Source of the DNA: Rickettsiales bacterium
GTDB taxonomy: Bacteria > Bacteroidota > Bacteroidia > Cytophagales > Cyclobacteriaceae
Length of the DNA: 64,000 bases
Assembly (NCBI GenBank): GCA_002729235.1
Contig: PBTY01000055.1
Location: 141,983 to 205,982, forward strand
Direction: 5' to 3'
The translations under genes and the position numbers were made by a program. This document shows positions 54,646-63,095 of the stretch, in pieces. The notes beneath the pieces were generated by a model. The model saw nothing but the letters and a program-made list of their open reading frames with translations. It did not search any database and had not been told where the DNA came from. Within the stretch, counting starts at the first letter, position 1, and every line of letters starts with the position of its first letter.

Positions 54646-55629
54646 ATGAACTATAGAAGACTTGGACGCACTGGTTTAGAAATCTCTGAAATCTCACTTG
54701 GCACCTGGCAGGTAGGAGGAGGTTGGGGAGGCTCCTTTGATCGGAAGATAGCGGATGAGATTATCCAAACAGCTCTCGATCATGGTGTCAATTTTCTGGA
54801 TACTGCTGATGTATATGACGATCAGCAAAGTGAAAGAGCAGTGGCTGATTTCGTAAGGAAAGATCGTGATAAAGTATACATAGCTACTAAAATAGGTCGA
54901 AGACTCAATCCTCATACAGCTGATGCCTACACTCCCGAGGCATTGGAGGACTTTGTTAATAATGCATTGAAAAATACTGGATTAGATTACCTGGATTTGG
55001 TACAGCTACATTGTCCACCAACACCTGTATATGACTTTCAAGAGGTTTTTCAAAAGTTGGAGGAAATCAAGCAATCGGGCAAAGTACGGCACTTTGGGGT
55101 AAGTGTAGAGAAAGTAGAAGAGGCAGAGATGGCTGCAACCTATGAGGTAGTCGAGTCTGTGCAGATCATCTTCAATATGTTCCGCCAAAAGCCAGCAGAT
55201 AGTTTGCTGAAAATGCTACATTCCCGAGGAGTCGGAGTGATTGCTCGTGTTCCATTAGCTAGTGGGTTGCTATCTGGTAAGATGTCTGCAGATAGAGAGT
55301 TTGATAAAAACGATCACCGACACTTCAATAGAAACGGAGAGTTGTTTGACAAAGGCGAGACATTCTCAGGTGTGCCGTTGGATTTGGGTTTAAAAGCTGT
55401 TAATGAACTGAAAACGCTATTTGGTGATGAGGCGCTTTACAAATATGCTTTGAAGTGGATTTTAGAATTTGATGCAGTGAGTACGGTAATTCCTGGTGCC
55501 AGTAGGCCTGAACAGGTTATTTCCAATATTAAGTCTGCAAGTCTTACAGATTTCAACGAGGACCAAATGAAGTCAGTGAAAAAGATTTATGATGAATATG
55601 TCAAAGCGGAGATTCATCACTTGTGGTAA
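54646..55629 (+). CDS. Aldo/keto reductase
   Basis: A 327-residue NADPH-dependent (beta/alpha)8 reductase. The tetrad is Asp52 and Tyr57 (NFLDTADVYDDQQ), Lys82 (ATKIGRR) and His122 (VQLHCPP). VIPGASRPEQV near the C-terminus is the cofactor-binding end. By overall sequence it is of the broad AKR type that includes potassium-channel beta subunits and YajO/YhdN-like enzymes; substrate unknown. It is not next to the ion-channel gene at 60.7 kb; a different reductase is. Confidence 0.9.
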   Translation: MNYRRLGRTGLEISEISLGTWQVGGGWGGSFDRKIADEIIQTALDHGVNFLDTADVYDDQQSERAVADFVRKDRDKVYIATKIGRRLNPHTADAYTPEALEDFVNNALKNTGLDYLDLVQLHCPPTPVYDFQEVFQKLEEIKQSGKVRHFGVSVEKVEEAEMAATYEVVESVQIIFNMFRQKPADSLLKMLHSRGVGVIARVPLASGLLSGKMSADREFDKNDHRHFNRNGELFDKGETFSGVPLDLGLKAVNELKTLFGDEALYKYALKWILEFDAVSTVIPGASRPEQVISNIKSASLTDFNEDQMKSVKKIYDEYVKAEIHHLW

Positions 55630-55645
55630 GATTTATTCGCTCAAG

Positions 55646-55672
55646 GAAAGCTCTTTATTAAGAGCTTTCTTT
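55646..55672. terminator. Hairpin terminator between convergent genes
   Basis: GAAAGCTCTT-TATT-AAGAGCTTTC, ten perfect pairs, followed by TTTA. It serves the aldo/keto reductase gene and touches the last codons of the small lipoprotein gene on the other strand. Confidence 0.65.
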
Positions 55673-55853
55673 AGCCATCTGCAGTAGTTCTTCCTGGCTT
55701 TTTTCTTACAATCATGTCGTTGCCTTGTTTGAATTCTTCAAACTGAGTTTGACCTTCATTTAGAATTGGATTAACCTCTTCTTGCTCCATGCAAGATGTT
55801 CCAAGAGCCGCAACGACTAAGCAGAACATTAATTTGATCATTAGTTTTTTCAT
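55671..55853 (-). CDS. Small lipoprotein, about 60 residues
   Basis: A short exported protein: MKKLMIKLMFCLVVAALGTS then Cys at 21 as lipobox (LGTSC), followed by 39 mostly polar residues (NPILNEGQTQFEEF). The mature part has no recognised domain. A promoter-like sequence with near-consensus boxes lies directly upstream, which supports it as a real gene. Role unknown. Confidence 0.6.
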   Translation of the reverse strand: MKKLMIKLMFCLVVAALGTSCMEQEEVNPILNEGQTQFEEFKQGNDMIVRKKPGRTTADG

Positions 55854-55877
55854 AAGACTTTAATGTTTAGTTAAAAT

Positions 55878-55909
55878 CCAAAATAACGGAATTATATGAA
55901 AAACTCAAA
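55878..55909 (-). promoter_or_regulatory. Promoter for the small lipoprotein gene
   Basis: On the minus strand TTTG (complement 55906..55909), a 20-base spacer and TATTTTGG (complement 55878..55885), five of six -7 consensus positions. The leader would be about 18 bases. Confidence 0.45.
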
Positions 55910-55961
55910 TAAGATCCCCTAGGAGGTTCGATCAAAGTGCAATGCATTTCGTGGATTTAGG

Positions 55962-55999
55962 TAAAAAAATTACGCGCCAGGTCGTAAGGGGCGCGTAAT
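55962..55999 (-). terminator. GC-rich terminator on the minus strand
   Basis: Ten-pair stem (ATTACGCGCC and GGCGCGTAAT), 11-base loop, then TTTTTTT on the minus strand. It follows the GNAT-nitrilase gene by about 97 bases. Confidence 0.8.
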
Positions 56000-56095
56000 C
56001 TGAAGAGGATTGAAGAAGTATGTGTACTCAATCTATTGTTAAAGTTCGGCAATAAATCGGTCAGATACAATACCACGAAAAGGGTATTTTGAGTC

Positions 56096-57649
56096 TTACT
56101 TCTTCAATTTGATGTTGTACAAGTCAAGTCTTCTGTCCTTGAGGTTTCTGACACTTCCAAATTCATGCAGCTCTTTCAGTAGCTCCAAATCCAGGTCCCC
56201 AATGACGGTCATTTCCGTATTTGGAGTTGCTTCGGCTTTGATAGCATTAGTTGGGAACGCAAAATCCGAAGGGGTGAAAATAGCACTCTGAGCATATTGG
56301 ATGTCCATATTGTTCACCTTTGGTAAATTTCCTACACAGCCAGCCACCGCTACATAGCACTCATTCTCAATAGCTCGAGCTTGAGCACAGTATCTCACAC
56401 GGTTGTATCCATTAGGCGTATCGGTTAAGAATGGGACAAATAGTATTTGCACTCCTTGCTCTGCATACAGACGAGAAATTTCTGGAAACTCTACGTCATA
56501 GCAAATGGTAATACCGATTTTACCAGCATCCGTATCGAATACTTTCACTTTGTTGCCTCCGGTCATACCCCAGGAGGACTGTTCAGATGGAGTGATATGG
56601 ATCTTTTCGTAGCTATCCCAGGAGCCATCTCTGCGACATAAGTAGGATACATTGTATAAATGTTCTCCTCGTATTTCAGGCATGGATCCAGTGATGATGT
56701 TTACATTGTAGGCGATGGCAAACTCAGTGAATTTTTCACGCAGGTATTGGGTGTGTTTGGCTAGACCTCTGATAGCCTCTGGTTCCCCCAGGTGGTTGAA
56801 TTCTGCCATTAAAGGTGCATTGAATAGTTCCGGGAACAGAATAAAATCTGATTGATAATCCCCAAAAGCATCAATGAAGTATTCCATTTGCTCCACAAGT
56901 GAGCTTACGTCTTTGAAGGGACGCATTTGCCATTGTACCAGGCCAATTCTAACATAAGTTCGTGGGGCATTGATTAGTTGTTCCTTCTCTACATAGTAGA
57001 TATTGTTCCATTCCAGAAGTGTGGCATAGTCCTTGGATTTGGTGTCTCCTGGAAGATAGTTTTTTAATATTTTCTTTACATGGAAATCGTTGCTGATCTG
57101 GAAATTCAAAATAGGATCATGAATCTCTCTTACTTTCACCGCATCAATGTATTGGCGAGGAGTCATTTCATCAGCATATTCGGCATAGTTGGGAATTCTT
57201 CCTCCGGCAACAATGGACTTTAAGTTGAGGTTTTCGCAGAGTTCTTTACGTCCATCATAGAGCCTTCTGCCTAAACGCATGCCTCTGAAGTCCGGGTGTA
57301 CGAACACATCAATGCCATAGAGCACGTTCCCATCCTCATCATGAGTATTAAAAGTCTCGTTACCCGTTATTTTACTGTACGTATGGTTGTCTCCGAATTT
57401 TTTATAATCTACGATGATGGCAAGGGCAGCAGCAACCATTTTTCCTTCTACTTCGATACAGAGCTGTCCCTCAGGGAACACCTTCAATAACCGTTTGATG
57501 TCCATCTTCTCCCAGTAGGGATCCTCAACCCCTTTATAGACTAACTCCATGATTTCCCGGAGTTCTGGATAATCAGAGAGTTGTAGGTTTCTGAGATGTA
57601 CGTTCAAGGATTTGTCCTTTGAGTTATTGCTTGATGTTTCCATATTCAT
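56096..57649 (-). CDS. Bifunctional GNAT N-acetyltransferase / carbon-nitrogen hydrolase
   Basis: A 517-residue fusion. Residues about 15-220 are a GNAT domain (VFVHPDFRGMRLGRRLYDGR carries the acetyl-CoA loop R-G-x-x-L-G). Residues about 228-500 are a nitrilase-type amidohydrolase: Glu in LFPELFNAP, Lys in YEKIHITPSEQ, and Cys in IGITICYDVEFPE, the E-K-C triad. This fusion occurs in several bacterial groups; substrates are unknown but amidase plus acetylation is plausible. Single-gene unit with terminator. Confidence 0.9.
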   Translation of the reverse strand: MNMETSSNNSKDKSLNVHLRNLQLSDYPELREIMELVYKGVEDPYWEKMDIKRLLKVFPEGQLCIEVEGKMVAAALAIIVDYKKFGDNHTYSKITGNETFNTHDEDGNVLYGIDVFVHPDFRGMRLGRRLYDGRKELCENLNLKSIVAGGRIPNYAEYADEMTPRQYIDAVKVREIHDPILNFQISNDFHVKKILKNYLPGDTKSKDYATLLEWNNIYYVEKEQLINAPRTYVRIGLVQWQMRPFKDVSSLVEQMEYFIDAFGDYQSDFILFPELFNAPLMAEFNHLGEPEAIRGLAKHTQYLREKFTEFAIAYNVNIITGSMPEIRGEHLYNVSYLCRRDGSWDSYEKIHITPSEQSSWGMTGGNKVKVFDTDAGKIGITICYDVEFPEISRLYAEQGVQILFVPFLTDTPNGYNRVRYCAQARAIENECYVAVAGCVGNLPKVNNMDIQYAQSAIFTPSDFAFPTNAIKAEATPNTEMTVIGDLDLELLKELHEFGSVRNLKDRRLDLYNIKLKK

Positions 57650-57765
57650 ATAAGAATAAACCTAAATATGGACTTTTTGATTAGAACTTCTCTAAAAAGA
57701 ATTCAATCTGGTAGGTGAGGATATCCTTTTCCTTAATTTTGCGACCGAATATAACCGACACTCAC

Positions 57766-59145
57766 ATGCGATATTACAATACTTTGATCGAGACTATAGG
57801 TGACACCCCGCTGGTCAAGTTGAATAGTGTCAACAAAGGGATCAAAGGAACCATACTGGTAAAAGTAGAGTATTTCAATCCAGGTAATTCTGTAAAGGAT
57901 AGAATTGCGCTGAAAATGATTGAGGATGCTGAAAAAGAGGGTGTACTGAAGCCAGGAGGTACGATTATAGAAGGGACCTCTGGAAATACTGGAATGGGTT
58001 TGGCCTTAGTGGCACAGGCAAAGGGATACAAATGCATTTTTACCCTGGCCGATAAGCAATCTCCAGAGAAGATGGATATCCTCAGGGCAGTTGGTGCCGA
58101 GGTGATCGTTTGTCCTACCAATGTTTCTCCTGACGACCCAAGATCCTACTATTCTGTTGCTAAAAAATTGAATCAGGACATCCCTAATTCATTTTATCCT
58201 AACCAGTATGATAATGTCTCCAATACGGCTGCTCACTATGAGAGCACTGGGCCGGAAATTTGGAGAGATACCGATGGTAAAGTGACGCACTATGCTGCTG
58301 GTATGGGTACAGGTGGAACTATATGTGGGACTTCCAAATACTTAAAAGAGCAAAACGCTGACGTTGTTTCTGTGGCTATCGATTCGTATGGGTCGGTATT
58401 CAAGAAATATAAAGAGACAGGCATTTTTGACGAGAAGGAGATTTATCCATATCTCACGGAAGGTATCGGAGAGGATATTCTTCCCAAGAATGTAGACTTT
58501 GATATGATTGATTATATCGTGAAAGTGACTGATAAGGATGGTGCAGTGATGGCTCGAAAGCTGGCGCGGGAGGAAGGTCTTTTTGTTGGCTGGTCTTGTG
58601 GCTCTGCAGTTCATGGAGCTTTAGAATATGCCAAAGAAAACCTGAATGAGGACGATGTAATGGTGATTTTACTTCCAGATCATGGAACACGTTATTTGGG
58701 TAAGGTGTACAATGATAACTGGATGAAGGATCATGGATTCCTGGAGTCTAGGAAGTTTGCTACTGCTAAAGATATTATTGATAATAGAAATGGGTCTAGC
58801 GAACTAAAAACGATCAAAAAAGATCTAACTGTTGGTGAAGCTATTTTGACCATGAATGAAAATGGAATCGATCAGGTTCCTGTGGTGGATGGATCTGGAG
58901 AGTTTGTAGGTAGTCTTAACGATACCAAAGTATTAAAGAGCTTACTGGAAAATCCGGAGATAAAAGGTTCTGCAGTGAGTGAAATCATGGATCCTCCATT
59001 CCAGTTTGTTGGCATGGATAATACCATAGATGTATTGTCTTCTTTGATTAGTAAAAATGCAAATGCATTACTAGTAAGGGATGCGCAAAATAAAGTTCAC
59101 ATCGTCACCCAAAGTGACTTGTTGATGGCTATCAGTTCGAACTAA
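57766..59145 (+). CDS. Cystathionine beta-synthase-type PLP enzyme with CBS pair
   Basis: A 459-residue PLP enzyme from ATG 57766. The PLP lysine is in FNPGNSVKDRIA, the phosphate loop is GTSGNTG, and GMGTGGTICG follows; the last 110 residues form two CBS domains (GEAILTMNENGIDQVPVVDG and ISKNANALLVRD). The layout is that of cystathionine beta-synthase (serine + homocysteine) or a CBS-tailed cysteine synthase. The upstream frame adds 17 codons without homology. Confidence 0.88.
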   Translation: MRYYNTLIETIGDTPLVKLNSVNKGIKGTILVKVEYFNPGNSVKDRIALKMIEDAEKEGVLKPGGTIIEGTSGNTGMGLALVAQAKGYKCIFTLADKQSPEKMDILRAVGAEVIVCPTNVSPDDPRSYYSVAKKLNQDIPNSFYPNQYDNVSNTAAHYESTGPEIWRDTDGKVTHYAAGMGTGGTICGTSKYLKEQNADVVSVAIDSYGSVFKKYKETGIFDEKEIYPYLTEGIGEDILPKNVDFDMIDYIVKVTDKDGAVMARKLAREEGLFVGWSCGSAVHGALEYAKENLNEDDVMVILLPDHGTRYLGKVYNDNWMKDHGFLESRKFATAKDIIDNRNGSSELKTIKKDLTVGEAILTMNENGIDQVPVVDGSGEFVGSLNDTKVLKSLLENPEIKGSAVSEIMDPPFQFVGMDNTIDVLSSLISKNANALLVRDAQNKVHIVTQSDLLMAISSN

Positions 59146-59221
59146 AGTTGGTTAGGAAGTTTCTGAATCCTGACTTACCTTTGATAGAGTACAAAATAAA
59201 TCTTAACTCTTTGCTTGCAAG

Positions 59222-59248
59222 CCCTCTCTTATACGGAGAGGGTTTTTT
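59222..59248 (+). terminator. Rho-independent terminator
   Basis: Perfect seven-pair stem CCCTCTC/GAGAGGG, seven-base loop, then six T. It ends the cystathionine beta-synthase transcript 77 bases after its stop and reaches the 3' end of the convergent response regulator gene. Confidence 0.9.
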
Positions 59249-59594
59249 ATACTACTTCGTTGATTGCCTGCTCCAGTACCTCAGAAGACTTTACATCAGA
59301 TTTACTGAGAAATTTATCAATAGGAATGTGAACGGCTTGGCTTCCGTCTAGGTGACCTGAAATCACAATTACTTTTGGGGGGTTGTCCAGAGTTTCCAAT
59401 GCCTCCATACCATCCAAATAAGGCATTTCAAGATCTAGTAAGAGAACATCTGGTTGTTCTTTCACACAAGCCATTATACCTTCTACCGGATTGGAATACG
59501 TTGAGATGAGCTCTGCAGACTTAATATCTTCAAAAAAGACTTTGAGCAGTTTTAAAAATAGCGCATCATCGTCTATAGCCAGGCACTTAATCAT
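59247..59594 (-). CDS. Single-domain response regulator
   Basis: A 115-residue receiver domain (CheY-like). Acidic pair IDDD at the start, the phosphorylated Asp in LLLDLEMP near residue 54, the Ser of VISGH and the Lys of FLSKSD are in place. There is no output domain, so it acts through partner proteins. No histidine kinase is adjacent. It is divergent from the second aldo/keto reductase gene. Confidence 0.9.
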   Translation of the reverse strand: MIKCLAIDDDALFLKLLKVFFEDIKSAELISTYSNPVEGIMACVKEQPDVLLLDLEMPYLDGMEALETLDNPPKVIVISGHLDGSQAVHIPIDKFLSKSDVKSSEVLEQAINEVV

Positions 59595-59667
59595 ATCTGA
59601 TTACCTAAGTTTTTTTGGTTCTTCGAAACGTTAATTGGCGGGACTGGTTACTAAATTACAACTAAAA

Positions 59668-60627
59668 ATGAATTATCAGATGAAAGATATCATATTCAGG
59701 AATAAAGACACGATGCCGATACTTGGATTAGGGACCTGGAAATCCGATAAAGGGCAAGTGTATAATGCAGTTAGAAAGGCAATTGAGGTAGGGTATCGTC
59801 ACATCGACTGTGCAGCCATATATGGCAATGAAGAGGAAATTGGTGAAGCTTTTCAAGATGCTTTCAAAGCTGGAGATGTCAAACGAGATGAACTGTGGGT
59901 GACTTCCAAATTATGGAATTCAGCGCATAAAAAAGATGCAGTCAAACCTGCTTTGGAAAAAACTTTGTCTGATTTGAAACTGGACTATCTGGATTTGTAT
60001 TTGATGCATTGGCCTATTGCGGTAAAAGAAACTGCTGGCTTTCCTTTCAAAGGAGATGATTTTCTCACACTGGAGGAGGTTCCTCTGGAGGAGACCTGGG
60101 AGGCGATAGTTAGTGGAAAAGATGCGGGGTTGTCCAAACACATTGGGGTTAGTAATTTTCATATTGCGAATTTGGAGTTGCTAGGGAAAATTGAATTTCC
60201 TGAGATGAACCAGGTGGAGATGCATCCATTACTACCTCAGCAAAAATTGGCGGACTATTGCAAGTCCAAGGGCATGCACATGACGGCTTATTCGCCGCTA
60301 GGGTCAATGGATAGGCCTGCTAGAGTTAAATCGGATAATGAGCCAATACTTTTGGAGCAGCCAGTCGTTCAAAAAATAGCCGAGAATCATTCAGCGACAC
60401 CTGCACAAGTTTTAATCAGCTGGTCCATTCATCGGGGAATTGCCGTGATTCCTAAATCCGTTAATGAGAAGAGAATTAAAGAGAATTTTGAGGCTTCTAA
60501 ATTAGAGTTGTCTATGCAGGAAATGGATCATATCAATGGAATTCAGTCCGGATTCCGTTTTATTGATGGTTCCATTTGGGTGGTTGAGGGTTCGCCCTAT
60601 ACTTTAGATGATCTCTGGGAGAAATAA
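59668..60627 (+). CDS. Aldo/keto reductase next to ion-channel gene
   Basis: A 319-residue reductase from ATG 59668 (ATG 59680 is also possible; the TTG at 59635 is unlikely). Tetrad: Asp47 and Tyr52 (HIDCAAIYGNEEEIG), Lys81 (VTSKLWN), His114 (YLMHWP). The phrase YLMHWP and AVIPKSVNEKRIKENFEA place it with AKR1-5 type enzymes (2,5-diketo-gluconate/aldose reductase-like) rather than the channel beta-subunit family AKR6. It ends 51 bases before the channel gene, on the same strand. Confidence 0.92.
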   Translation: MNYQMKDIIFRNKDTMPILGLGTWKSDKGQVYNAVRKAIEVGYRHIDCAAIYGNEEEIGEAFQDAFKAGDVKRDELWVTSKLWNSAHKKDAVKPALEKTLSDLKLDYLDLYLMHWPIAVKETAGFPFKGDDFLTLEEVPLEETWEAIVSGKDAGLSKHIGVSNFHIANLELLGKIEFPEMNQVEMHPLLPQQKLADYCKSKGMHMTAYSPLGSMDRPARVKSDNEPILLEQPVVQKIAENHSATPAQVLISWSIHRGIAVIPKSVNEKRIKENFEASKLELSMQEMDHINGIQSGFRFIDGSIWVVEGSPYTLDDLWEK

Positions 60628-60649
60628 ATCTCAATTGTTATGAAATAAT

Positions 60650-60679
60650 TATTTTGGTGGAAATTTTTCCACCAAAATA
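60650..60679 (+). promoter_or_regulatory. Perfect 30-base palindrome touching the channel start codon
   Basis: Left arm TATTTTGGTGGAAA (60650..60663), two T, right arm TTTCCACCAAAATA (60666..60679). All 14 pairs match. The last base of the right arm is the A of the channel's ATG, so in RNA the stem would cover the whole ribosome-binding region. In DNA it would be a good site for a dimeric regulator. It has no trailing T-run, so it is not a standard terminator. Confidence 0.8.
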
Positions 60680-61602
60680 TGAAGTTACAAAGCGCTGCAA
60701 ATCACTTTCTCCAAACAAATACTTTTCGAAATCTGGTTGTTTGGGCCATTATTTCATGCTCAATATTATTAGGGATAGAGACTTATTACCCTGCTAGTAA
60801 TCAGCTATTTATCTCTTTTGACGTCTTCTTCTCGATTTTCTTCCTGGCTGAATTATTGATAAGAATTGTTGCAAGCGGAAACATGATTCGCTTCTTTGGC
60901 TTATTCAAAAGAGTTAAAAATGAAGATGGATATTTTCAAATAAGAGTTGATGAAATAGGTTTTTGGAATTGGTTCGATTTTCTAATCGTACTCTTCACTA
61001 CAATAAGTCTATTCAAGCATATTGTCGAGCATCCAGAGTTTTTGATTGTCAGTCGTCTGTTTAGAATATTACGAATTTTCCGTTTGCTGGAAGTGAGCAA
61101 TGAGTTGAAGAATGTGGAGAAACGAATAATCAGTATTATCCCAACAGTCTTTTCGTTTGTGCTTCTTCTGGGAATACTCATTTACATTTATTCCATTATC
61201 GGGGTTTATTTGTTTGAACACAATGATTTTGGAATGGCAGATTTTTCTACCCTTCCGGGTGCATTAATGACGCTTTTTCAGTTGATGACTTTAGATGGAT
61301 GGACGGAAGTAATGAATGCTACTAGCTCCACGATCTATCAGGAGTGGATGGTGAAAGGCTACTTTGTCAGCTTTGTTATTTTCACAGCAATCATCAGTTT
61401 CAATATTTTCGTGGCAGTACTTACCTCTCAGGTTCATGAAAAAATGATTGCAGAAACCGTAAAACTCAAGGCCGATAAGAAAAAGAAGAGTAAGACAGTT
61501 GCAGAGGGGTCAAATCACTATTCGCAAGATCAAATGGATCTGGTGTTGGCAGAACTCAGAGAGCTGCGAAAAGAAGTTTCGGAACTGAGAAATGGAAAAT
61601 AA
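60679..61602 (+). CDS. Voltage-gated cation channel, BacNav/BacCav type
   Basis: A 307-residue single-repeat channel. S1 about 17-34 (LVVWAIISCSILLGIETYYP), S2 44-62, S3 97-113, S4 122-138 with Arg126, 129, 132 and 135 every third place (SRLFRILRIFRLL), S5 153-178, pore helix, filter TLDGWTE at 204-210, S6 224-250, then a Lys-rich link and a C-terminal coiled coil (281-304) typical for tetramer assembly. The filter differs from the sodium type TLESWxx, with Asp, Gly and a final Glu. N-terminus and start are fixed; the next Met is past S2. Confidence 0.93.
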   Translation: MKLQSAANHFLQTNTFRNLVVWAIISCSILLGIETYYPASNQLFISFDVFFSIFFLAELLIRIVASGNMIRFFGLFKRVKNEDGYFQIRVDEIGFWNWFDFLIVLFTTISLFKHIVEHPEFLIVSRLFRILRIFRLLEVSNELKNVEKRIISIIPTVFSFVLLLGILIYIYSIIGVYLFEHNDFGMADFSTLPGALMTLFQLMTLDGWTEVMNATSSTIYQEWMVKGYFVSFVIFTAIISFNIFVAVLTSQVHEKMIAETVKLKADKKKKSKTVAEGSNHYSQDQMDLVLAELRELRKEVSELRNGK

Positions 61603-61605
61603 AAA

Positions 61606-61625
61606 CCCTGACAGGATTGTCAGGG
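61606..61625 (-). terminator. Terminator after the SPFH gene, shared hairpin
   Basis: Perfect eight-pair stem CCCTGACA-GGAT-TGTCAGGG. A-rich sequence on its left gives TTTTTATTTT on the minus strand, so it ends the SPFH gene best; it also sits three bases behind the channel stop and could slow plus-strand transcription. Confidence 0.8.
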
Positions 61626-61665
61626 TCATAGTTAATCAAGCGGACCGGGTGAAGGTTAGGTTGCT

Positions 61666-62997
61666 TTAAAATCCTCCGTTGGCTCCTTTTGAGGTTTGCA
61701 GTTGCTTGGCCATTGCCGCACCAATCAAGCTTTCTAGTGGAGTGCCTCCTTTGCCGTCGCTTCCCATGATCATGGTCTCTGGAAATTTGATTTTGGCAAT
61801 TTCAGCTGCTACTCTTACATCTCTATCAAGCTCCATTTTCAACTTCACCTCTGGAGTGATACCAGCAGTTACTTTTTTCGCAATTTCATAAGCATCAGCA
61901 TCAGCTTGTACTTTTTTACGTTGTGCATTGAGTCTTTCAGTTTCCAGTGCTATCGCAGCAAGCTTTTTGTTGGTTTCTTCCTGCTTTAGCTTCGTTTCAA
62001 TGGCGATCAAGGCTTTCACCTGCTCTTTCTCTTGAGCTACACGCTCAGCTGCTTTGTCACGCTCACCTTCGGCAATGATTCGTTGTTGTGCGTCCTTAGC
62101 TGTCTCGACTTTCTGTTGCTCTAGTTGTCTTTTAGCAGATTCATCACGCTGTGCCTCAAGTCGTTGTTTAAAGGTTGCTTCCAGTTCCACATTGTCTACG
62201 ATGACCTGAGAGACAATAATGTTGTTCTCGCTGAGTTCGTGCTGTATCCTTTTCGGGACTCCGTTCTCCAGGATCTTCTTCACTTCGTAAGAAGTTTTGA
62301 TTTCCTTGATCCCTCGATCCTCATCCTCTTTGATTGGAGTGAATACAGTATCACGCTTTTCAATCTTCTCAACAGCATACGCTCCACCTTTCAATTGCTC
62401 TTCAAAAGCTTGTCTGAAGCTTTGGGCTTCACCAGAAATGTAATCTTGAGCCGCAAACATGTAAGCGGTGTTGATCAATTGCTCCTTTACCGTTGGTACA
62501 ATGGTGTTGTTGACCAGGTTGCTCATGGTTCGGAACTTTACAGCCAGGCTGATAAAGCTTTCCTCATCTCTTGGCAATTCAAATCTGGTAGAGACAAATC
62601 CAGAAGCGGTTACCTGATCAATGAATCGCAGTGGAATTGGTTTCATGACTCCACTTACTTCAGACTCATCGATTTCGATGTTCTGACCAACCACTTTTAC
62701 ATCAATGTACTTTTCCCACTTGTCAATTTTGGCAAATCCTCTCCACTTGATTCCCTGTTCCATTACTGCACTCATTTGTCCTGTCGGATAAACCAGTAAA
62801 TAATTGAATCCTCTATCGGCAAAAAAGAACAGCGAGTTCGTAAGCATCAGTAGAACCCCCAAAAACATAAACATCAACCCTTGTGCTCTTTTGAATTTTT
62901 TCATCCAGGCGAGGGATGAAACGGTGATGTCTATTCTGGAAATGATAAAAATCAAAAATCCAATCAAAAGAGCGATTACTCCGAAAAATGTTAGCAT
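61666..62997 (-). CDS. SPFH/Band 7 domain membrane protein (flotillin-like)
   Basis: A 443-residue protein with two membrane helices (residues 1-20 and about 42-62), an SPFH domain (about 65-265, with VEQLK-like helices), and a long coiled coil rich in Ala, Glu, Lys and Gln (QQKVETAKDAQQRIIAEGER), ending in a short Gly-rich tail. Such proteins form ring-like or raft-like membrane assemblies. It converges with the channel gene over a short gap. Specific flotillin subtype is not clear. Confidence 0.85.
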   Translation of the reverse strand: MLTFFGVIALLIGFLIFIISRIDITVSSLAWMKKFKRAQGLMFMFLGVLLMLTNSLFFFADRGFNYLLVYPTGQMSAVMEQGIKWRGFAKIDKWEKYIDVKVVGQNIEIDESEVSGVMKPIPLRFIDQVTASGFVSTRFELPRDEESFISLAVKFRTMSNLVNNTIVPTVKEQLINTAYMFAAQDYISGEAQSFRQAFEEQLKGGAYAVEKIEKRDTVFTPIKEDEDRGIKEIKTSYEVKKILENGVPKRIQHELSENNIIVSQVIVDNVELEATFKQRLEAQRDESAKRQLEQQKVETAKDAQQRIIAEGERDKAAERVAQEKEQVKALIAIETKLKQEETNKKLAAIALETERLNAQRKKVQADADAYEIAKKVTAGITPEVKLKMELDRDVRVAAEIAKIKFPETMIMGSDGKGGTPLESLIGAAMAKQLQTSKGANGGF

Positions 62998-63033
62998 AGT
63001 TATGGTATTAAAAGGTTAACAATACATGCTAGC

Positions 63034-63095
63034 GTCTTAATTAGTTATCATTATTTGAGTTAATTTGTTGTATGCTCAAAAAAATGTCTTAATTA
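63034..63095. repeat. Direct repeat GTCTTAATTA, two copies
   Basis: Identical 10-base words at 63034..63043 and 63086..63095, 52 bases apart (about five helical turns), within 100 bases of the SPFH start codon. Possible regulator sites. Confidence 0.4.

Noticed and set aside
54646-55629. First aldo/keto reductase as partner of the voltage-gated channel
   Set aside because: It lies 5 kb away, behind several terminators and unrelated genes. Only the second reductase is next to the channel.
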